NCBI GenBank assembly: GCA_016795105.1 | Contig: JAEUIH010000023.1 | Span: forward strand, 32,694 to 96,693 | Source: Planctomyces sp. | GTDB lineage: Bacteria > Planctomycetota > Planctomycetia > Planctomycetales > Planctomycetaceae | DNA: 64,000 bases | Direction: 5' to 3' | In this document: positions 1 to 9,675 of the stretch, piece after piece | Layout: the number at the start of each line of letters is the position of its first letter | Numbering within the stretch: position 1 is the stretch's first letter | The notes under the pieces: generated by a model | What the model was told of the DNA's origin: nothing | Databases searched by the model: none | What the model saw: the letters and a program-made list of their open reading frames with translations, nothing else | Made by a program: the position numbers and the translations under genes

Positions 1-788
1 TCCATGTCTGGAACACCATAGATGGTCGTCAGGTCCTGCAGCAGGTTGCAATACATCCTTTTATTGAAACGAATCAGACTGACATTCCACGCATCCTGAC
101 CATGCGATTTTCGCCGGATAGTCGGATACTACTGTTCGTTTCAGGAGATGACTTGCGACTCCTCGATATTGAAACAGGGACGACCATCGCGGAACATCGC
201 GACACAACTCGCTCAAATTTTGTTCACGCTGACTGGACGCCCGACAGCGAAACCATTTCCCTGCAGACGTCCTCAGAACTGCTCGCTCTGCCGAACAACA
301 CAGACGCAGAACGGCTTCCTCGGAACTATCAATGGAACTGGAAGGCCAAACAACTTGATATCAAGACCTTCGCAGCCTCTGAAGAAGGAACTCGACGTAT
401 CGTTGACCCCGACATAGAGTCCCAAAGACTGAGCGGCACGTGGCGAGTCGTTGATCGTTCACTCTCTGGAGTGGAACAGACCGCTGAGATCGGGACAACC
501 TTTCAGATTCTGAATGGACGGATGGACGAAGTCCGCCTCGATCTGGATCCGAATCAAACACCCTCGACGGTTGACGTTGTATTTCTGGATGGCCCGGATC
601 AAGGCAAAGTCCTTCGAGGAATTTATGAATGGATTTCGCGTCCAGCAACAGACAAGTCGAGTACTGGAAGGGCAATACGAATCTGCACGTTCGTAACTCC
701 AAATCTGAAGGAGCCCGATCTGCGTCCCGCTGGTTTTCAAGCTGGAAAAAACGTCGACACTGCTGTCTGGGAACAACTGTCACGATAG
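1..788 (+). CDS. WD40-type propeller protein with C-terminal TIGR03067-like domain (5' partial)
   Basis: The frame is open to the left edge (from base 3), so the gene starts outside the window. The first part reads as WD40-like propeller blades: a VWNTIDGR stretch just before the first internal Met, then FSPDSRILLFVSGDDLRLLD and HADWTPDSETISLQ. The last roughly 110 residues, from LSGTWRVVDRSLSG through VVFLDGPDQGKVLRGIYEW to the RPAGFQ stretch, match the planctomycete TIGR03067 domain, a small beta-rich domain of unknown function. Known members are often secreted or attached to sigma-factor or kinase-linked WD40 proteins, but the missing N-terminus prevents saying which architecture this is. 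No following gene lies on the same strand within 2.6 kb. Confidence 0.75.
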   Translation, partial: HVWNTIDGRQVLQQVAIHPFIETNQTDIPRILTMRFSPDSRILLFVSGDDLRLLDIETGTTIAEHRDTTRSNFVHADWTPDSETISLQTSSELLALPNNTDAERLPRNYQWNWKAKQLDIKTFAASEEGTRRIVDPDIESQRLSGTWRVVDRSLSGVEQTAEIGTTFQILNGRMDEVRLDLDPNQTPSTVDVVFLDGPDQGKVLRGIYEWISRPATDKSSTGRAIRICTFVTPNLKEPDLRPAGFQAGKNVDTAVWEQLSR

Positions 789-1089
789 TTCCCATCCCCA
801 GTAATAGCGGGGAGGGAAGACCAATTGATTTTGGCCCCCCTCTCTCCGAGCCGGACTAGCAGATTTCCCGCATCAGCCTCGCCGCGGCAGACAGCCGAAT
901 CGAGTTCACTTTAGTATAGGACCGCTGGTTCGCCTCCCGATGCTCTCCGCCCCGCTGATTTAATTCACACACAAACGCACCATTCATCACGCTCCGCCGA
1001 GATGACTCGCACCTGACTCGGCTCCCGGCCGACGTCGCTGGGCTGGCTGGATTTCATCCAGCGTGCGCTAGCGTTACGAGGGCTCGACA
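789..1089. other. Intergenic stretch without a recognisable gene
   Basis: No coding frame with family resemblance is visible. It holds a small hairpin around 1047-1061 (CTGGAT, then ATCCAG) and the left partner (985-996, CATCACGCTCCG) of an inverted repeat whose right partner (1096-1107) lies in the 3' end of the next, minus-strand gene. It separates two convergent genes and may contain their terminators, although no T-run follows the stems. Confidence 0.5.
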
Positions 1090-1112
1090 TCACCACGGAG
1101 CGTGATGAGTAC
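985..1112. repeat. Inverted repeat related to the 59.16-kb hairpin
   Basis: CATCACGCTCCG at 985-996 is repeated in inverted orientation as CGGAGCGTGATG at 1096-1107. The right arm extends to GAGCGTGATGAGTACT, a 16-mer found again in the strong hairpin at 59160-59203. The right arm overlaps the last codons of the minus-strand PI-PLC-like gene. This suggests copies of a dispersed palindromic element, here degenerate. Confidence 0.5.
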
Positions 1113-2187
1113 TATAGGGCAGGGTGACTCGGTAATCGGAGAACCTGGGATCAGGTTCCGGGAAATCGGTGCTGATCAATTGGGCTCCACTGAGAATAGC
1201 TTTGTCACGTCGCGTCGTGTCATTGTTTCTTGCTTCTGTGGTTCCGCTGTCGGCCCTCGTTCTCACGAGAAACCCACGGCTTACGAGTTGACGAATTTCG
1301 TCATATGACTCAACTGGATCGTTTCGCTTCATCCAGGCAGCCGCTGGGTGCGTTGCGGAAACGCTGGCAAACAGCAATCGCCCCGCAAGTATTTCGCTCT
1401 TCTTTAGATATCCGTCGCGAATCTGATCTTCATTGTCGAGAAGAAAAGCAACTTTCCCGCGATGAAGATCAACCGTCGGCCAGCCAATCCCTTCCACGGC
1501 ATCTCGCAGAGTATCACGGTCTCCACGTACATCATCCGGCGTCAGGATTCGTGTCGGGTCAAAGACTTCGAGGATCGTCCGTTCCAGTTCTTCAAAGCCC
1601 GTTTCATCCCACTGTATTGGATGCGTGGCCGGTGAAAACGAATCGGATTTAAGTTCCAGCAGGACAAACACCGGAACGTGGGTTTGGTTTTGATCTGACC
1701 AGCGTCGAATTTCCCGCAGACCGTCTTTCAGCGTGTAGACGGTGGTTCGAAAATCAAAGTCCGGACTGTGAAGGACCTTAATTCCCGGCTCCGCCAAACG
1801 ATCTTCGGGATCGAACGCAGGCACGTCAACATGTTGTGCCTTCGCGACCTGAAGTGCCGATGGCTGTCGATAGAGTTTACCGAGAGGATCGAGATATAGG
1901 TCCAGCTCAAAATGTCGACATCCCAGCACATTCAGCTGCTCAGTCAGAGTTCGCTGTGAACAATCGATCGCATCTGCTTCACTGGGAGCAAAGAACCGTA
2001 CAACACTCAACGCCACTGGATCGGGGGCGAGATGATAAGAATTGTGAGTGCCCAACAGTTGCAACTGGTTGATCCGGTGCGGCACTCGCACCGGATCGTC
2101 CACGACTTCCGCGTCGGCTGGCAAAGACTGTCCCAGGACAAGGGCATGCGTCGGTAACAACAGAACAAAAATCAGGGCTCGTACCAT
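1090..2187 (-). CDS. Secreted Ca2+-dependent PI-PLC-like phosphodiesterase
   Basis: This 365-residue protein has a hydrophobic signal peptide (MVRALIFVLLLPTHALVLGQ) and then a phosphatidylinositol-specific phospholipase C fold of the Ca2+-dependent PI-PLC-C1 type. Seen directly: LGTHNSYH near residues 46-52, containing the likely catalytic His; the second-strand motif GCRHFELDLYLD about residues 89-99, which in the family supplies metal ligands and the second His region; and an internal KVLHSPDFDF segment. Family knowledge: cleavage of phosphoinositides or related glycerophosphodiesters outside the cytoplasm. I chose the ATG at 2187 rather than an upstream in-frame codon because it begins the signal peptide and lies 10 bp after the preceding gene; an AGGA sits directly before it. 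It probably forms a two-gene operon with the upstream gene. The true substrate is unknown. Confidence 0.8.
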   Translation of the reverse strand: MVRALIFVLLLPTHALVLGQSLPADAEVVDDPVRVPHRINQLQLLGTHNSYHLAPDPVALSVVRFFAPSEADAIDCSQRTLTEQLNVLGCRHFELDLYLDPLGKLYRQPSALQVAKAQHVDVPAFDPEDRLAEPGIKVLHSPDFDFRTTVYTLKDGLREIRRWSDQNQTHVPVFVLLELKSDSFSPATHPIQWDETGFEELERTILEVFDPTRILTPDDVRGDRDTLRDAVEGIGWPTVDLHRGKVAFLLDNEDQIRDGYLKKSEILAGRLLFASVSATHPAAAWMKRNDPVESYDEIRQLVSRGFLVRTRADSGTTEARNNDTTRRDKAILSGAQLISTDFPEPDPRFSDYRVTLPYSTHHAPW

Positions 2188-2197
2188 TCCTGCGCAA

Positions 2198-3247
2198 TCA
2201 CTTATTCTTTGCACGCTCAAGGTGGTACTTCCGCAGTTCTGAGTAGGCCTGAGCGGCGAGCATATCGGTTGCCCTGAATTCCCCAAATCCGTCAATCGAT
2301 ACCTTCTGATCCTTCAGGCTCTCAAGGTTGGTCATCAGTTTATTTCGATCAACCTTTCCCTGCTCATTCAGGAAGTCAGGATTCGACGACAACTTCAGCA
2401 GATCATCTATTGAATCTGGATGCTGATCCACATAGTCCACCAGCTTTGACAAGTGTTCGGGGGGCTGAAAGTAGCCGTTGCTCCAACCTGCATAAACATG
2501 CAGAGTCACATTCTCCGTTTCACCTCCCACGAATGAGACACCCCCAATGCCAGGGTTGTTATCATAGTTGAGGTAGGAGACGTAGATCTTTTGGCGAGGC
2601 AAACCGCGAATGATCATCATTGAACCCGCCTCGTGAGTCAGCCCAATAACACCGGTGAGAAACTTCTTACCCCAGCCGAATGGACCGAGGATCGGGTCCG
2701 CATCCGGCTCGACAGTTGAAATGAACAAGTAGGCATTTCCTTCTTTTGGTTCATTCTCCAGCACAACGGCTGCATCGCCAAGCGGTTTGAGTTCGATAGT
2801 CGTCACCTGTTCCTCAGTGACCTCGACGGAATCAGCAACACCGTGCAAAGTCACTTCACGATCAGGCTCCTTCCGCAGCGGTACATGGTCACTGTCTTTC
2901 CAGCTCTGAGCCGTCAATCGCCACTTTCCTGCGGGAACGCCTTCGATTCGAAAGTGCCCTCGATGGTCCGTCATGGTGTGCAGGCAGTCCGCGATGCCGT
3001 TCTCAAGTCGTTGCTTTCGAGGGCTGCTGAAAATTTCTCGAGGTGAGGCCAACAGTGGATAACCGGTTTCGGCATCCACCACAAACACGGCCACACCTTC
3101 GATAGGGCGATCTTCACCAACTTCAGTCTTCAGTTGGCCGTCAATCGTTCCGGTCTTCTGCTGCCCGGGACTGACTCCCGCGACGGCCAGCGCAAGACAA
3201 CAAACCAGACGCCTGAATGCGTCGATTCCGAAGAAACATTTGAACAC
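2198..3247 (-). CDS. Secreted protein with carboxypeptidase-regulatory-like (transthyretin-type) domain
   Basis: The protein has 349 residues. After a signal peptide (RRLVCCLALAVAGVSPGQQ) comes a beta-rich region with TIDGQLKTEVGEDRPIEGVA and the hallmark MTDHRGHFRIEGVPAGKWRL segment of carboxypeptidase-regulatory-like domains. The C-terminal third (about residues 260-349) is charged, helical and unrecognised. Start choice: an AGGAG lies 7 bp upstream of a GTG at 3247, a textbook spacing, so I prefer it to the in-frame TTG at 3265, which has no ribosome site. The gene precedes the PI-PLC-like gene with a 10-bp gap and both products are exported, so they are probably co-transcribed. No enzymatic residues are recognisable; a binding or scaffold role is only an inference. 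Confidence 0.7.
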   Translation of the reverse strand: MFKCFFGIDAFRRLVCCLALAVAGVSPGQQKTGTIDGQLKTEVGEDRPIEGVAVFVVDAETGYPLLASPREIFSSPRKQRLENGIADCLHTMTDHRGHFRIEGVPAGKWRLTAQSWKDSDHVPLRKEPDREVTLHGVADSVEVTEEQVTTIELKPLGDAAVVLENEPKEGNAYLFISTVEPDADPILGPFGWGKKFLTGVIGLTHEAGSMMIIRGLPRQKIYVSYLNYDNNPGIGGVSFVGGETENVTLHVYAGWSNGYFQPPEHLSKLVDYVDQHPDSIDDLLKLSSNPDFLNEQGKVDRNKLMTNLESLKDQKVSIDGFGEFRATDMLAAQAYSELRKYHLERAKNK

Positions 3248-3433
3248 GGCTGTACTCCTCGTCAATGAGCGGCGTCCGGGAGACCGCTCTGTGTGCCGAT
3301 AATTATGTGTGTCCCTGTTCAGGAGTGCAATCCACGTTAGTCGGCTAAGCTTCTCACTGTGGGAGATTTCACCTACCCTTACCGCTGACGAACGATGGTG
3401 ATCGGCACGCGGGAAATCTGGAAAGGGATCCGA

Positions 3434-6100
3434 ATGGCATCAATGAATGAGAACAATGACGTCGATCAAATGCTGACAAAGCTGTCTGAACGAGAGATGG
3501 AAGCCCGCAGTAATCTTCAGGATCGCACCTTCGTTCGAATCAACTCAGAACTCCGAAAACTTTCGCGTCAGGAACGCCGTTTGGGCAACTATCTTGCTGC
3601 GCTTGGCGGTTCATTGGAGGTCGTGCTCAGCTTCACTCCTCAGGAAGCAGTGGACACTGCCATTCACCTGATTTCGCTGCTGGAAAATGAATCGCTGGCT
3701 CGCGAAATTCAGCCGGACGTCCCGCTGCCGGAGTATGAGTACTGGCAGTCCGTCCTTCTTCCGGATGCCTATCATGAGCTTGCGACTGCGATGGCGACAG
3801 TCCACGGATATAACTCAAAAAGTATGCATCAATGCATCGCCGATGGGATTGAAGTCAGCCGCAGGTGTGGAGATGAAGTTGCTCGAGTTCGATTCCGGGA
3901 ATTTGCTGTCGAGGTCTATCGAAGTGCGAACGATATCGACATGGCACTTCACTTTGCTCGCAGCAGTCTGAACCTTGACGAAAACCAGGACGTTGGACGC
4001 CGTGTTGCCAGTGCTGACGACGTCGCATCGCTTTTGGCACTTCAGGGAAATCTGGAAGCCGCTGTTGATGCCGTGATGATGGGCTGGAAGTTCATCTCAG
4101 AGTTTCACAATCCTTATATGGCAGAACTTCTCTACACGCCGATGGCTCGAGCGATTCTCAGCCTTGCCGGAAGACAGGATTTACTCAGGCAATTCCCGGC
4201 TCTCGATGACACCACCAGTGCAGAACATCACTGTGGCAGAGTCCTCAGTTATCCGGAAGCCGACGAGAGTCCAAAGTACACAATCGTCAGGGATAAAGCT
4301 CTGTTTACAGAGGAATGCTGCCGAGGAGACTATGACCGGGCGATCAAACGTCTGACGCCATGGGATCGACGCCTGCTGGATAGTCGACAACATTCAAACT
4401 GGTTCGAAATTCGCCTTCGACTGATGGCCGCCTTTCGCCTCACCGGCCGAACTGAAAAGCTCGAGGCGCTCGCGGCACCTTTGCGGGAAGTTGCAACAAA
4501 GGCCAATGACTGGCTGACTCTGCATCGGCTCGAACGGATTCTGGATCCGGCCAAAAGTCCAACACCTGCTGCACTTGCCGGGGATCCAACAAGCGGACCA
4601 TTTGCCGCAGCTCCTAAGGAATCACAATCAGCCTCTGACACGTCCTCTCCGGCGACAGTTTCTCCGGCAACAATAAAGCCCGATGATGCGTCGCCGCAGG
4701 AAACCAGCGATCTTGAAGAGTCTTCTGTTGATGCAATTCACCGGCTGTCACCCTTTCTGCAGAAGCTGATTGCGACTGAAGGTGACCCGGACAAATTGAA
4801 CGCACTGATGGCCGAACTCCTTCAAGTACCGGCGGGAAATGGATCGGCTGAAGACATCGAACAATTGTTGACTGTCGCTCGATATACGGCGCCGTGTTAT
4901 CCCGATTCAGCCGCCTGCTGGCGGTGGGCTCAGTCTCAGGCAGCGAGCCATACTCAGTCGGCAAAGATTGTGTCACTTCTGGCAGCACTCGGAGCTGACC
5001 TGAGGACTGTATCGGCACAAAATTCTGAGGATGGAAGTCAGGTAGACGCCGCAATCGATCAGCTGATCCCTGCGACTCGAATTGAATCGCTGTTTGAGAA
5101 GTCTGTGGACCTGACGACCGATGATCCGGAAGTGTATGCGCGAGCCGGCATGTATTATCTGAATCAGGAACAGATGGGCGAAGCGGAACGGCTCCTCGCG
5201 CGCAGCTTCCGACTTGATCGTACAGATCGACTTGTCGCATGGAACCTCTCGGAAGTCTATTCTCGAACCGATCGCCGCAGCGACGCACTTGCCGTGCTCG
5301 ATCTCGCAATCCGCGAAGGTTGTGATGATCCCGGAATCGCATGGCAGGCCGCACTTTGCGCCTATTCACTTGGACGATTCTCCGTCATGCTTACGTATCT
5401 TGATCGCTTTGAATCACAGGTTCCCGATCAGCCGGAAACAAATCACTATCGAGCATGTGCTTTGCTGGAACTTGACCGCGGACATGAAGCACTGACCGCG
5501 ATCGCCCGTGAACGAGAACTGAACCCGGAAATGGACTTTGCATCCGATTTGCAGCAGGCATCTGCATATGGACAACTCAGGCAGCTCGATGAATTCTCTC
5601 AACACCTGCAGCAGATTCTGGCAGTTCGATTCAGTTCTATCGAAGCATTAACGGTTGATGGACTGCGACGACTGCTTCAACAACTCTGGAAGAACTGCAC
5701 GCTCCCCGGACATCACCCGCTCGTTCAGGAACTCCGCAGGAGACTCCTCGAATGTTGTTTTGCACCGAGTTCTCTGATCGAGCAGGAACGCATCAGTGTT
5801 TCGGAAGACGAGCAGACAAACGTTGAATTGTTCCATTGCATCGTGCGACAGCCGCTTGGTCCTGACTGGGCAGATTCACATGCCTGCCTTGCAGGAGAAC
5901 AGCGTTGGACAGCCTACGATGTTGTCTGGGGAGTTCTTGCCCCCGGGCCGGACGAAGCCGCCGAAATTGCTCTAAGCTGGCAATCCCGGTGCTGGCACTC
6001 TCCCGCCGAGGTTCTCGACGTGTCCGCGACCGGCCAGCAATTCCTCGATATCCCCGGCGTTGTCTTCCAAAGCCGAAGAAGCCCCCCGCAGCCAGCGTGA
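3434..6100 (+). CDS. TPR-containing protein of unknown function
   Basis: The protein has 888 residues and no signal peptide. The start is the ATG at 3434, 5 bp after AAAGGGA; an earlier in-frame ATG at 3395 has no such site. The first 350 residues are helical with solenoid character (for example EAAVDAVMMGWKFI and DRAIKRLTPWDRRLL), followed by a low-complexity Ser/Thr/Pro/Ala linker around residues 375-430. Clear tetratricopeptide-like helices occur at about residues 545-715 (DPEVYARAGMYYLNQEQMGE, then LVAWNLSEVYSRTDRRSDAL, then IAWQAALCAYSLGRFSVM). The C-terminal 150 residues match nothing I recognise. TPRs imply protein-protein contacts. The stop codon lies inside a dispersed repeat (6090-6150). 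Confidence 0.65.
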   Translation: MASMNENNDVDQMLTKLSEREMEARSNLQDRTFVRINSELRKLSRQERRLGNYLAALGGSLEVVLSFTPQEAVDTAIHLISLLENESLAREIQPDVPLPEYEYWQSVLLPDAYHELATAMATVHGYNSKSMHQCIADGIEVSRRCGDEVARVRFREFAVEVYRSANDIDMALHFARSSLNLDENQDVGRRVASADDVASLLALQGNLEAAVDAVMMGWKFISEFHNPYMAELLYTPMARAILSLAGRQDLLRQFPALDDTTSAEHHCGRVLSYPEADESPKYTIVRDKALFTEECCRGDYDRAIKRLTPWDRRLLDSRQHSNWFEIRLRLMAAFRLTGRTEKLEALAAPLREVATKANDWLTLHRLERILDPAKSPTPAALAGDPTSGPFAAAPKESQSASDTSSPATVSPATIKPDDASPQETSDLEESSVDAIHRLSPFLQKLIATEGDPDKLNALMAELLQVPAGNGSAEDIEQLLTVARYTAPCYPDSAACWRWAQSQAASHTQSAKIVSLLAALGADLRTVSAQNSEDGSQVDAAIDQLIPATRIESLFEKSVDLTTDDPEVYARAGMYYLNQEQMGEAERLLARSFRLDRTDRLVAWNLSEVYSRTDRRSDALAVLDLAIREGCDDPGIAWQAALCAYSLGRFSVMLTYLDRFESQVPDQPETNHYRACALLELDRGHEALTAIARERELNPEMDFASDLQQASAYGQLRQLDEFSQHLQQILAVRFSSIEALTVDGLRRLLQQLWKNCTLPGHHPLVQELRRRLLECCFAPSSLIEQERISVSEDEQTNVELFHCIVRQPLGPDWADSHACLAGEQRWTAYDVVWGVLAPGPDEAAEIALSWQSRCWHSPAEVLDVSATGQQFLDIPGVVFQSRRSPPQPA

Positions 6101-6150
6101 TTGGTAACCACGAAAGACACGAACCACACGAAAGAACACAATCGGGTACT
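6090..6150 (+). repeat. Dispersed repeat containing ACCACGAAAGACACGAACC (copy 1)
   Basis: The stretch beginning AGCCAGCGTGATTGGTAACC and continuing through CGAAAGACACGAACCACACG to a GTACT end recurs at 11079-11140 with a few changes. In this copy the repeat overlaps the last codons and TGA stop of the TPR gene. It sits between convergent genes. CGAAAGACACGAA-rich repeats of this kind are, from memory, common in planctomycete intergenic regions. Confidence 0.7.
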
Positions 6151-6283
6151 TCTGCAATTCTTCCGCCTTTTCCGCGTCTTCCGTGGTCAGGTCGCGAGTC
6201 CTGCATGCGATTCTCCGTCACTTCACCTGTTCTTCGGACGATTGCATCGACGTCGTTTCCAGCATCTTTGAAACCAACGAAAC

Positions 6284-9200
6284 TCAGGGCGCAGAATAGA
6301 CCTCAAACCGTTTCAACCGCACACTGGATTCGCGACCAGATCCGCCTGTATGAAGAGTAAATCGTGTTGTTCGGATGGGAGTGTTCGTGGTTTCGGTCAT
6401 CGATACGATTCGATCCTGAGACTCATCCGACGAACGCACCAACATCATGTATCGCTTTCCCTGCCGAACAAGTCGCAGTGCCGTTGCGGATGGCACTATA
6501 TGTCGTTCGGTCCCCCGATATTCGTCGGTACCGTTTGGCAGCTTACTGCGCATGTACCCCTCTGCTTCCAGCATTCCGCTGGGCCCGACACCAATCATCG
6601 AATTCAGTTCAATCTGATTTCCAGCGACCGGATCAATCTGAAAATGCAAACCACTCTGATGGCCCGCGCCAGGGACGGCAAGGTTGAGCGAATCAAATTC
6701 GACTCGCATATCGAAGTCGCCGATCACAGGAATCTGCGTCGAAATTCCAGCGGACTGCCAGTTATCTGCACCCACGGAATTGAGTTTCAATCCGCCATCG
6801 GCCTCTGACCACGGTCGAACATCGGTCCAGCGATAGAACATTGTTGCATCAGGTGCCTGACGGGTGAAATCGTGGCTTAGGACAAGCTGCATTGATTTGC
6901 GTCGTTCGTCCAACTGACTCGCCTGCATCCTGAGGTCTGGGATTGCCTCGCCAAAGAGTCTTGTGCCGCGAACAAGAACCTTTGTCCATGTGACTTTCGA
7001 TGTTCCGTTTCTATCAGAGTAAACTGCAAGGCACAGGTCTCCCAATCTGAGATCATCAGTCGCCACGTCGTTGGTGCCGAGCAGCCGAAAGATCGTGGAA
7101 TCGTTTTCGGCGATCAAGTAGTGCAGTTTCGTGCCCAGACGGACTATCCTCAACGTGCCATGAGCGACATCACAGGCGATCCATCGATCAAAGTAGTCAC
7201 GTTGATCGTTCGGCTTTAATACGCTGATCTGAGTCTTCAACTTTTGTTGCTGGTCGCTCCCTGCGTTTCGGGCAAGTTCGATTCTCTGCAAACTGCTGTC
7301 CAGCGTCGTCATCATTTTCAAACCCGCCTCACCCTCGGCGCTATGTTCAAAGTTACTGAATGACGCCTGTATATCGAAGTCACCGCTGACGTTCAGCCAC
7401 AATGGCAAGCGTGTCTCCAGCCACGTGCCAGTGCTGACGCTTTGCAACGCAGCGCCCTCGTCAGTGAACAGCGCTGAACCACCTCGCTTGATCAAGTAGT
7501 CACCAAATCGTGTTAAGCCGCTCAGCGTCTGAGAGTATGTGTTCGGCAACGCTGCCGTGGCCTGCTCAATCTCAGCAACATCAACCTGCTGAGGCTTTGG
7601 AAACAAGGGCGAATCGGCCTGGATTTGCCAGTTGGCTGACCATCGCACATTGCGAACCCGCACGTCGGATTCACCCGAGTAGTGAAAGAGTCCAAATTGT
7701 CGATTGCTGGATTCAGGTATGTTGATCCTGCAGAGCATCGTATCGTTGAGTTTGAGTTGTGCCTTGTCTGCCTGAATTGAAAGCTTGATGTGATTCCACG
7801 CATTCGGCAACAGATTGGGCAGAAGCCCTGTTTCTTCGGTGAGCCGTTCCCGTGAAACATTTCCTGGATTGATGTCATCCTGCTGCCACTTGCCGTCTGT
7901 TACCCAGTGAGTTCTCACTCCATCCGGTGTCAACAAAAACACCATACGATCCAGGGCAGGATGAACAACCGATCGATTTGGATCATAGAAGAAGTCGTAT
8001 TCGATAACGCCTTCTTCACGGATCGGACGATGATAAACCAGGAGACTCTCCGCCATGGTATCCGCAAGCTCAGTCTGTCGCTGATGTCGAATTTCAGACG
8101 GCCCACTGTTTGAAGCGTTTGGTTGCCATGATGCGGAGTTGTTAGGATCGCCGACAGGTTCATCGAAGTACGCAAACCAGCCGTCAAGGTCTGAACTTGA
8201 ACTGAGATCAAGCGTTCCGGGAACGACTGGCTGGCCAGCGACTGCAAGGTTACGAATCGACCCCCGACTCAGCCTGAATGCACGCAGCGCGAGCCATGGA
8301 GAATATCCATCAGGTAACGTTCGCTGCAGTGTCTGGCGACCGTTCAGGTAATAAGTCACGACGCCATCCTGCACTTTGATGCGACTGCTGAGCCACGCGT
8401 CGGGTTCTGTCATTCGCGTCGCCAGCGGGACAGTCACGAAATCACGAGTTGTCCCGACCTCAACATCTTTTCGAGTCCAATGGTGCTGAACATAGCGTCC
8501 ACCATAAGCGATCGCAGTCTCTCGATAATCAAAGCTCGTGACGTCGCACAAAATCTCGAAGTTGCCCGTCAGTGGCACGGGCAGATAGAGAAGATCTCCG
8601 TTGTGACCGCCTACTTTGCTGACAGTATTGCCATGCCACTGCCAGTTGGAATCAGAATGTCCTCTGCCTCTCGATTCCGCTGTAAAGGCAGACGCGGGAA
8701 TCCAGCCTTCCAGGCCACTTTCGTTCATGCTGGAGATTTTGTTCGTTTGCTTTTCTCCTGGTCTCAGTTTAGCAAAAGACGTGGCGACGAAGAGATCCCA
8801 TTCGACATGACCGCTCCAGATCGAGTGTCCAATTTGCGGATCATAGATGCTTGTCGCAAGGTCCAGCATTTCATTGTGCTTTGCCACATCCTGCATTCCA
8901 AATGCCAAGGCCAGAGTCTCAGGCCACCAGCGTCCGTCCAGATTCTCGCCTCGCGTTCGTACCAGGGCCGACAGGGCAGTCAGCGATTCTGCTGCTGCTT
9001 CAGAATCTCCGCCTGCACTGTCAATCATGTAGAGCATTGCCAGTTTCGCTCGAACTTCATGCGGCGCCAAAGAGCCATTGATCGATGCAACGCGTCGACG
9101 CAGTTCATCCAGTCGGTTCGTCTCCTGTGCGACCTGAATCAGCAGGAATACCGGAGTGCGAATTCCTTCGATGGTACTACCAGTCGCAACAGGCTCTGCA

Positions 9201-9526
9201 ATAGGAGGTGGATCCGTTTGAGCAAACGTGGCCTTCATCCGTATAGCTGACCGCTCGGTCGACGGCAGCAACCAGTCAGCCAGAACATCAAACCTCCTGT
9301 CGAGCGGCAAAGCGGATGCACGGCGGAGGATGAGATCGGTGTTTTCGCTGAGTATCGCTTCATCGGCTGCAAACAAGGCTGCAACCGCCGATGTCCTGAC
9401 TTCGTCACTGAAAATTCGATCGCCCGTTGAAGTCAAAAGCAACAACGTCAGCACTGTCAGTCGACTGAATTCGATTCGTGTCATGTGTCGGGGCAGACCG
9501 ATCGAGGCAGCAAGGTGAAATCTCAT
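6284..9526 (-). CDS. Large secreted planctomycete protein, DUF1583-like, with several jelly-roll (LamG-like) regions
   Basis: The protein has 1080 residues and an N-terminal signal segment (SRLTVLTLLLLTSTGD). Residues about 45-260 are helical. Beyond that lie repeated beta-sandwich-like regions: GLEGWIPASAFTAE to about 450, DLDGWFAYFDEPVGDP to about 680, SGDFDIQASFSNFEHS to about 860, and IGDFDMRVEFDSLNLA to the end. Each has the pattern of a concanavalin-like fold in which a bound surface is described by alternating beta strands (NFEILCDVTSFDY, VTYYLNGRQTLQR, KLHYLIAENDS). The layout resembles planctomycete families named DUF1581 to DUF1583; the assignment is from memory. Function unknown; extracellular carbohydrate or envelope binding is inferred from the fold. 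The start at 9526 is supported by GAGGAAG 4-5 bp upstream. Confidence 0.65.
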   Translation of the reverse strand: MRFHLAASIGLPRHMTRIEFSRLTVLTLLLLTSTGDRIFSDEVRTSAVAALFAADEAILSENTDLILRRASALPLDRRFDVLADWLLPSTERSAIRMKATFAQTDPPPIAEPVATGSTIEGIRTPVFLLIQVAQETNRLDELRRRVASINGSLAPHEVRAKLAMLYMIDSAGGDSEAAAESLTALSALVRTRGENLDGRWWPETLALAFGMQDVAKHNEMLDLATSIYDPQIGHSIWSGHVEWDLFVATSFAKLRPGEKQTNKISSMNESGLEGWIPASAFTAESRGRGHSDSNWQWHGNTVSKVGGHNGDLLYLPVPLTGNFEILCDVTSFDYRETAIAYGGRYVQHHWTRKDVEVGTTRDFVTVPLATRMTEPDAWLSSRIKVQDGVVTYYLNGRQTLQRTLPDGYSPWLALRAFRLSRGSIRNLAVAGQPVVPGTLDLSSSSDLDGWFAYFDEPVGDPNNSASWQPNASNSGPSEIRHQRQTELADTMAESLLVYHRPIREEGVIEYDFFYDPNRSVVHPALDRMVFLLTPDGVRTHWVTDGKWQQDDINPGNVSRERLTEETGLLPNLLPNAWNHIKLSIQADKAQLKLNDTMLCRINIPESSNRQFGLFHYSGESDVRVRNVRWSANWQIQADSPLFPKPQQVDVAEIEQATAALPNTYSQTLSGLTRFGDYLIKRGGSALFTDEGAALQSVSTGTWLETRLPLWLNVSGDFDIQASFSNFEHSAEGEAGLKMMTTLDSSLQRIELARNAGSDQQQKLKTQISVLKPNDQRDYFDRWIACDVAHGTLRIVRLGTKLHYLIAENDSTIFRLLGTNDVATDDLRLGDLCLAVYSDRNGTSKVTWTKVLVRGTRLFGEAIPDLRMQASQLDERRKSMQLVLSHDFTRQAPDATMFYRWTDVRPWSEADGGLKLNSVGADNWQSAGISTQIPVIGDFDMRVEFDSLNLAVPGAGHQSGLHFQIDPVAGNQIELNSMIGVGPSGMLEAEGYMRSKLPNGTDEYRGTERHIVPSATALRLVRQGKRYMMLVRSSDESQDRIVSMTETTNTPIRTTRFTLHTGGSGRESSVRLKRFEVYSAP

Positions 9527-9675
9527 TTTCTTCCTCGTAGTCGATCAAGCCTGCATTTTCACGCACCCAAAAATGCAGGTATATCGAACTGTCTGCCGAA
9601 CCGCAAAGATTTTAAGCGGCGAGTTTCGTAAGTTGTTTGGTGCTGGCATTTTGCGCATCGAAGATTGCAGTGCGC

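Noticed and set aside
4614..5369. Minus-strand open frame of 251 codons inside the TPR gene
   Set aside because: It opposes a real gene, is rich in Arg and Gln, and resembles no family.
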